Assembly: GCA_016699575.1 (NCBI GenBank)
Contig: CP064979.1
Coordinates: forward strand, 3,720,001-3,784,000
From: Flavobacteriales bacterium
GTDB lineage: Bacteria > Bacteroidota > Bacteroidia > Flavobacteriales_F > PHOS-HE28
Direction of reading: 5' to 3'
DNA length: 64,000 nucleotides
Shown here: piece after piece, positions 59,422 to 64,000 of the stretch
How the letters are laid out: each line of letters starts with the position of its first letter
How positions within the stretch are numbered: the first letter of the stretch is position 1
Position numbers and translations under genes: made by a program
The notes under the pieces: model-generated
Database searches by the model: none
The model's input: only the letters and a program-made list of their open reading frames with translations
Told to the model about the DNA's origin: nothing

Positions 59422-60171
59422 ATGAGAAAGCTCCTGGCACTTGCCACGTTGACCGCGACCGGCGCTTGGGCGTGCGATTGCTACGGTCCTCAGACTTTCT
59501 GCGGCGTGCAAGCCCCGCCGCCGCCATTCTGGGAGTACACACCGCCCGACCACAACATCCTCGGTGTGAAGCTGGGCGAAGTGTCGTACGGCATGGATGT
59601 GCTTGTGCTGCAAAGTTTCTCGGGTTCCATTGCAGCAGGCGATACGATCCGCGTGTGGGGCGATTGCGGTTGGCTATGCCGCCGCTTCGTTGACACATGG
59701 GCGGATGGCGATACGGTGGTTTGGGGTTTGCACGACGCCGACCTGCAAGGGAACGGCACTTGCGCAGGTGCCGCCGAGCAACCCGGGGATTTCATGATCA
59801 CCATTTGCGGGTTGAACTGGCTGGGTTATGCGAATGGAAGCGTGAACGGCCAGATCACCGACGGGACGCAGCAGATCATGACCCTGGCTGAATTCCAGAC
59901 CACGCTGGGCGATTGCCTCGCCGGAACCACAGGTATGGAAGAGCAACAGGCGGATGGTCAACTGCTTTGGGACGGGATCCGACAACAGCTAGCGTGGCAG
60001 GGAGCGAACACGCCGGTGTCCATTGACGTGACCGACATGAACGGCAGAACGGTTCTGTCCGGCCGATGGCGCGGCGAAGCGATCCGGCTTGCGGGACTGG
60101 CCAGCGAAGTGGTGATCGTGCGCGTGCGACATGCCCAAGGCATCCTTCGGAAGCGCATCGTGGTGCGGTAA
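59422..60171 (+). CDS. Small secreted cysteine-rich protein with T9SS-like tail
   Basis: 249 residues from ATG 59422; the frame is open 28 codons upstream, without a signal there. Signal peptide LLALATLTATGAWA. The mature part starts CDCYGPQTFCG and carries further cysteines in WGDCGWLCRRF and ITICGLNWLG, suggesting disulfide bonds. The last about 70 residues (VSIDVTDMNGRTVLSG, then ASEVVIVRVRHAQGILRKRIVV) look like a T9SS sorting domain. I recognise no named family for the body. Probably exported. Confidence 0.7.
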   Translation: MRKLLALATLTATGAWACDCYGPQTFCGVQAPPPPFWEYTPPDHNILGVKLGEVSYGMDVLVLQSFSGSIAAGDTIRVWGDCGWLCRRFVDTWADGDTVVWGLHDADLQGNGTCAGAAEQPGDFMITICGLNWLGYANGSVNGQITDGTQQIMTLAEFQTTLGDCLAGTTGMEEQQADGQLLWDGIRQQLAWQGANTPVSIDVTDMNGRTVLSGRWRGEAIRLAGLASEVVIVRVRHAQGILRKRIVVR

Positions 60172-60237
60172 CCGCCCGGCACGGTGGGGCAATAGCGCGC
60201 CGCACACCGCGTTGCAAGCGCACCAATTCCAAACGAC

Positions 60238-60885
60238 ATGAGATCCAGTGCTTACCTGCTGATGCTGGCCGCCGCCTTCACCGCCTGCAAGAAAGACAGT
60301 GACGATGAATGTCCAGCGCCGATGACCGGACCAGCGAGCTATCCGACCGCCTCCTATGCGCCCTATGCGGCAGGCAGCTGGTGGGTGTACACCGGTGTGA
60401 ACATCGCTCCGGGAACCGGCGTGGAAACGCCCAACTCCATGCGCGATAGCATTTTCGTGGAAGGTGATACGATCATTGACGGGCGCAGCTACGCGCATCT
60501 GCGTGGTGAACGCTTCGGGCTCTTCGGCGTGGACCAATGGGTGGGCGTCGACGGCCCCAGGTTGGTTGAACCGAACGGCAATGTGCTGATGGACGTGACA
60601 GCCGTGAGCGACACGATCGCGACCGGTCCCGGGCCCTTCTTCCCCGTTGACTCAACAGCCACTGTGCTGAAGTCGCAGAGCTTGGGTCTGCTCACACCTG
60701 CGGGCATTTTTGTTTCAGACCATGCCCGCGAACTGGTGTTCTACATGCAACCTGGATTCACCAGTCCGTTATTCGAGGCTGACAACTACGTGCAAGACAT
60801 CGGCATTGCCATGTACTCCTCGTTCTATGCGAGCAGCGGAGTGAGGATCGAGATGCGATTGGCGGACCACCACATCGAGGAGTGA
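60238..60885 (+). CDS. Lipoprotein of unknown function
   Basis: 215 residues. A lipobox in LLMLAAAFTACKKD places the acylated cysteine at about residue 17, followed by Lys/Asp as in many Bacteroidota surface lipoproteins. The mature domain is beta-rich (GSWWVYTGVNIAPGTGVE, FVEGDTIIDGRSYAHLRGER). No family recalled. It follows the cysteine-rich protein on the same strand, 66 bases later. Confidence 0.75.
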   Translation: MRSSAYLLMLAAAFTACKKDSDDECPAPMTGPASYPTASYAPYAAGSWWVYTGVNIAPGTGVETPNSMRDSIFVEGDTIIDGRSYAHLRGERFGLFGVDQWVGVDGPRLVEPNGNVLMDVTAVSDTIATGPGPFFPVDSTATVLKSQSLGLLTPAGIFVSDHARELVFYMQPGFTSPLFEADNYVQDIGIAMYSSFYASSGVRIEMRLADHHIEE

Positions 60886-61022
60886 TGCCCGTAACCACGT
60901 ATTGATATGAGGACCTTCGCAATGGACGTGCATGTCATCATCCAAGGATCGCACGACAGGTCATGACGCTTCGTCCCGGCCGGCACCACCTTCCACCCCA
61001 TCGATCACCGACCCGACCCACC

Positions 61023-62573
61023 ATGCGGAACGTAGCACTGATGATCGGCATTGCTTCACTTGTACCAGGTGTGGCGATCGCCCAAGTACCGGACCCGGAC
61101 TTCGGCAATGACGGCTTCGCCTTGATTGACCTTTCCGGAGCGGACGAGCAGTTCTTTGACATGGTCGTGCAACCCGATGGCAAAGTGGTCGCTGCTGGTT
61201 CGGCTTACGGGTTCTCCAACGGCATGGGGTTCGTGTGCCGCTTCACGCTCAACGGCAACCCGGATCCGACGTTTTCGGCCGACGGTGCCTACACAAGCCA
61301 GTTCGTTGATTCCGATACCGAGTACCGTGGTGTTGCAATGCAGCCCGATGGCAAGGTGGTTCTCGTAGGAACCATCACCAGTTGGGATTTCGGGACCACT
61401 ACCGCCTTCGTGCTGCGGTTGAACCCGAACGGATCGCCCGATGGCAGCTTCGGCACCGGAGGCTACGCCTACATGTCGGGTCCGGCGTTCACTGAATTCC
61501 GCGAGGTGGCCATTGATGATGATGGGAGCGTGGTGGCCGTTGGCATGCACTACGATCAGGGCGGCAGTCAACTCGGCGATGTGCTTGTGGCACGGTTCAC
61601 CAGTGCAGGCGACCCTGATGCGGCATTCGCGACCGATGGGGTCTTTCTATGGGATAATTCGAGCTACTGGGATGAGGTGAACGCGGTGCGGATCGCAACG
61701 GACGGGTCGATCGTGTGCGCAGCGGGTACCAGCCCGAGCATGTTGGGTCTGGAACCGGTTCTGCTGAGACTCACTGCTGCTGGAACGTTGGACCCGGCCT
61801 TTGGAGCTGGAACCGGTTATGTGGAACTGGGTGGCTTGGGTCCGGCGATGGATCTGGATGTAATGGGTGATGGGAGAGTCGTAACAGTGATCTCCCGGCG
61901 GGATGCTGGCGGGGCTCGCTTCATGGAAGTGATGCGGACACAGCCTGAGGGCAGCATCGATGTCGCTTTCGGCAACAATGGCGGCGTGGTGGTTTCAGGC
62001 ATCACCGGGGATTGTTCTTGGGCCGGTGGTCTGAATGTGGACGATTCTGGCCACATCCTCGTAGGAGGTTCGGTGCAGACCAGCTGCGCTGGGATCGGCA
62101 ATTTCATCCTCGCTGCACTTCAACCCGATGGTACCACGAACAATTTTTTCGGCACCGACGGCTACTACCGGACCACCAATGCGGGTGTTAACGTGTTCTA
62201 CGCGCCCGATGCCCCGGCGCTAGCTGTAGCGGATGGTCGGGTGCTGCTCGCTTCCGTGGTTTCCGATGGTGCCAACGACGGGGTGGTGTTCGCGGTGAAC
62301 GGCATTGCTCTGAGTATAGGCCCTGACATTCATCCTGAAGTCCTGGTGCTGTATCCCCAACCCGCCGATGCCCTGTTCTGGTTCCCGGCAGATGAAGGTG
62401 CAGTTATCGATCACATCGAGATACATGATGTTGTCGGTCGCCGCGTGATCGTGTTAGAGAACCACTTGGCCCAATCGCCCATCGGGCTTCATCAACTACC
62501 GAGCGGATCCTACTTGGTGCAGGCACAGATGGGCCATAAGCGTTACGCCGGGAAGCTTATCGTGCAACTTTGA
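61023..62573 (+). CDS. Secreted delta-60 (DUF5122) repeat protein with T9SS sorting domain
   Basis: 516 residues from ATG 61023; the frame is open 20 codons upstream. Signal peptide NVALMIGIASLVPGVAIAQ. Several delta-60 repeats of about 50-60 residues, each of the type QPDGKVVAAGSAYGF and LNPNGSPDGSFGTGG, suggest a beta-propeller. The C-terminal VLYPQPADALFWF, IHDVVGRRVIVLE and LPSGSYLVQAQMG form a T9SS type A sorting domain. Surface or extracellular; ligand unknown. Confidence 0.9.
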   Translation: MRNVALMIGIASLVPGVAIAQVPDPDFGNDGFALIDLSGADEQFFDMVVQPDGKVVAAGSAYGFSNGMGFVCRFTLNGNPDPTFSADGAYTSQFVDSDTEYRGVAMQPDGKVVLVGTITSWDFGTTTAFVLRLNPNGSPDGSFGTGGYAYMSGPAFTEFREVAIDDDGSVVAVGMHYDQGGSQLGDVLVARFTSAGDPDAAFATDGVFLWDNSSYWDEVNAVRIATDGSIVCAAGTSPSMLGLEPVLLRLTAAGTLDPAFGAGTGYVELGGLGPAMDLDVMGDGRVVTVISRRDAGGARFMEVMRTQPEGSIDVAFGNNGGVVVSGITGDCSWAGGLNVDDSGHILVGGSVQTSCAGIGNFILAALQPDGTTNNFFGTDGYYRTTNAGVNVFYAPDAPALAVADGRVLLASVVSDGANDGVVFAVNGIALSIGPDIHPEVLVLYPQPADALFWFPADEGAVIDHIEIHDVVGRRVIVLENHLAQSPIGLHQLPSGSYLVQAQMGHKRYAGKLIVQL

Positions 62574-62684
62574 GCTTGTCGGCCATCCAGTTCGGGCGGT
62601 CCGATCTGTTCCCTCGCGGTTCGTCACTTCATCAGGGCAAGCACATGATCAGTGGTTAGCATTGTATTTCGCGACTTCAATACC

Positions 62685-63281
62685 ATGCACGCACTCATTC
62701 TCATGTTGTCCGTAACAATGCTGTTGGCCTTCACCCTTGACGGAAGTTCGCTCGTGGTGGAACCCAACCATAGCACCATCGCCTTCACCGTGCCCATCAG
62801 CAACGGGCTCACGACCATTACCGGCAAGTTCACCGACTTCACCATCGACCTGGAACTGCCGGATGACGATCTCACGCACGCGCGCATCCGTGCGGTGATC
62901 CAAACGGCGAGTGTGAACACCGGTATCCCATCGCGGGATGCCGACCTGCTCACCGCCGACTTCTTCGAGACGGAGAAGTACCCGACGATCACATTCACCA
63001 GTGACAGCATAACGGGAGCGGAACCGGGCTATACAGCGCACGGCCGCTTCACCATGCACGGTGTCGAGAGATCAATGGCGCTTCCTTTCCGCGTGACCGG
63101 TCGCGATGGCGAGAGCACCATCGGCTTCGAGGCGCATACCCATGTGCTGCGCAGCGACCATGGCGTCGGCATCACGTTCAAGCACACCGAAGATGATGGC
63201 TTCATCGGTAATCTCATCGGCGTGGATATCTGGTTCTGGACAAAGGCGAAAAAGTCGGTCACGCGGAATGCAAATGAGTAG
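62685..63281 (+). CDS. YceI family protein (lipocalin-like)
   Basis: 198 residues from ATG 62685; the frame is open 11 codons upstream. An N-terminal hydrophobic segment (ALILMLSVTMLLAFTLDG) acts as signal peptide or anchor. The YceI signature begins VVEPNHSTIAFTVPISNGLTTI, with ITGKFTDFTIDLELPDD, a central FFETEKYPTITFTSDS and a final GDGESTIGFEAH-type sheet. YceI proteins bind polyprenoid or fatty-acid-like lipids in a barrel. The gene ends ten bases before the NTF2-like gene, so the two are probably cotranscribed. Confidence 0.9.
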   Translation: MHALILMLSVTMLLAFTLDGSSLVVEPNHSTIAFTVPISNGLTTITGKFTDFTIDLELPDDDLTHARIRAVIQTASVNTGIPSRDADLLTADFFETEKYPTITFTSDSITGAEPGYTAHGRFTMHGVERSMALPFRVTGRDGESTIGFEAHTHVLRSDHGVGITFKHTEDDGFIGNLIGVDIWFWTKAKKSVTRNANE

Positions 63282-63290
63282 TTTCACATC

Positions 63291-63800
63291 ATGAGCATTG
63301 CCGTCAGGTGCATCCTGGATCCGTGGATCATGATCGGAGCGTCCGTGTTCATGTGCACTTGCGCAGCACACGAAGCCCATCGATACGAACCACAACGGAT
63401 CGAAGCCGAAGTGCGCGCCATGTTCGAGCAGTATGCCAACGCCCAGCGCTCGCAGGGGCTACGCGGTGAACTACCCTTCCTGGACACGAGCAATGCCTTC
63501 TTCTGGGTGCCACCCGGATACGCCGGACCCATCGGTTTCGATAGCGTGCGGACCATCGTGGAACGGACCGCGCCAACGTTGCGCGCGATCGATCCTCGCT
63601 GGCGCGCGCTGCGCATTGAGCCGATGAACGATTCGATGGCTGCCTACACCGGTGAACTGGAGGCTGTGACAGTTGGCATGAACGACAATACCACGCGAAC
63701 GACGTTGCTGGAGACCGGCTTCGTGGTAAAACGTGCGGACGGATGGAAGCTGTTATGCGGGCAAACGTGTTACGCTCCACCGGAAAAGGAGGGTCCATAA
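63291..63800 (+). CDS. Small NTF2-like (SnoaL/DUF4440-type) secreted protein
   Basis: 169 residues. Hydrophobic N-terminus (CILDPWIMIGASVFMCTCAA), probably a signal or lipoprotein segment with several cysteines. The rest (EAEVRAMFEQYANAQRSQGL, later SMAAYTGELEAVTVGMNDN and TTLLETGFVVKRADGWKLLCGQ) follows the helix-then-sheet order of NTF2-like folds. Ligand or enzyme role unknown. It follows the YceI gene closely. Confidence 0.65.
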   Translation: MSIAVRCILDPWIMIGASVFMCTCAAHEAHRYEPQRIEAEVRAMFEQYANAQRSQGLRGELPFLDTSNAFFWVPPGYAGPIGFDSVRTIVERTAPTLRAIDPRWRALRIEPMNDSMAAYTGELEAVTVGMNDNTTRTTLLETGFVVKRADGWKLLCGQTCYAPPEKEGP

Positions 63801-63802
63801 GC

Positions 63803-63964
63803 ATGGCGTAGCCGTCCAACCGGGTGGAGCCGCTCGTGGAGAACATCTGCCGTCGTGAAGCGCGCAAGCTCACCTCGACGCTCACGCGCTTCTTCGGAAG
63901 CAAGCATTTGGAACTCGCCGAGGATGTGGTGCAAGAGACCTTGATCAAGGGCACACGCGATTGA
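63803..63964 (+). pseudogene. Remnant of an ECF-type RNA polymerase sigma factor
   Basis: The frame reads ATG GCG TAG (stop), then an uninterrupted run VEPLVENICRREARKL, TSTLTRFFGSKHLEL and AEDVVQETLIKGTRD to TGA at 63962. LELAEDVVQETLIKA-type sequence is region 2 of ECF sigma factors (SigJ-like). The in-frame stops and the lack of the remaining domains within the window show a decaying copy, or sequence errors at the contig end. Confidence 0.55.
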
Positions 63965-64000
63965 TCGTGTAGAAGGATTCCCAGCAGGTGATGGACAGTG

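Overview
The window comes from a high-GC member of the Bacteroidota, most likely an uncultured Flavobacteriales lineage. Four observations point there. At least five secreted proteins end in type IX secretion (T9SS) sorting-like domains (8003-10144, 35462-37279, 48958-50559, 50649-53084, 61023-62573). Protein families typical of the phylum are frequent (GEVED, SBBP/DUF7948-like, beta-strand-repeat adhesins, DUF4159, GbsR). Promoters match the Bacteroidota -7 consensus TAnnTTTG. Clear Shine-Dalgarno sequences are rare. No rRNA, tRNA, CRISPR array, IS element or prophage was recognised.

Layout. 1-3489: the 3' part of ettA, followed by a 2.0-kb island encoding an AAA ATPase and a TOPRIM/DUF4276-like protein, then a second copy of the last 252 bp of ettA. 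The island looks like a small horizontally acquired defence cassette that rebuilt the end of its host gene. 3493-7908: a J-domain protein, divergent from a propeller histidine kinase and LytTR regulator pair. 8003-10144: a GEVED surface protein. 10269-21221: a translationally coupled operon (outer-membrane barrel, a 2361-residue secreted protein, an FnIII-repeat protein) ending in a strong terminator. 21413-28406: housekeeping and metabolic genes (thioesterase, hisS, hutH, hydrolase, TonB-like, TerC, AraC regulator). 28490-37279: secreted and surface proteins, with two promoters that share a 39-bp operator-like block. 37377-40728: rsmE, a serine hydrolase and a lysine-periodic lipoprotein. 40737-45080: a MacAB-type ABC exporter operon. 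45164-48708: an uncharacterised secreted protein, then a GbsR-type regulator upstream of two paralogous membrane proteins, an epimerase and a DUF805-like protein. 48958-58665: two T9SS cargo proteins, and a giant beta-strand-repeat protein lying between a LytTR regulator and a divergent LytS-type kinase. 58839-63964: an acetyltransferase, small secreted proteins, a delta-60-repeat protein, a YceI protein, an NTF2-like protein and the remnant of an ECF sigma factor.

How the parts may work together. Two LytS/LytTR systems sit among genes for secreted repeat proteins. Two pairs of secreted-protein genes carry paired direct repeats with 21-bp or 20-bp periods at fixed distances from their -7 elements, which is the geometry of LytTR binding sites. 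This suggests that cell-surface proteins are controlled by these regulators. A separate dyad (TTTCA-N8-TGAAA) precedes both the GbsR-type gene and its neighbouring membrane-protein gene, suggesting a small autoregulated regulon. All functions are read from sequence motifs and family knowledge; nothing was searched or computed beyond reading and hand counting.
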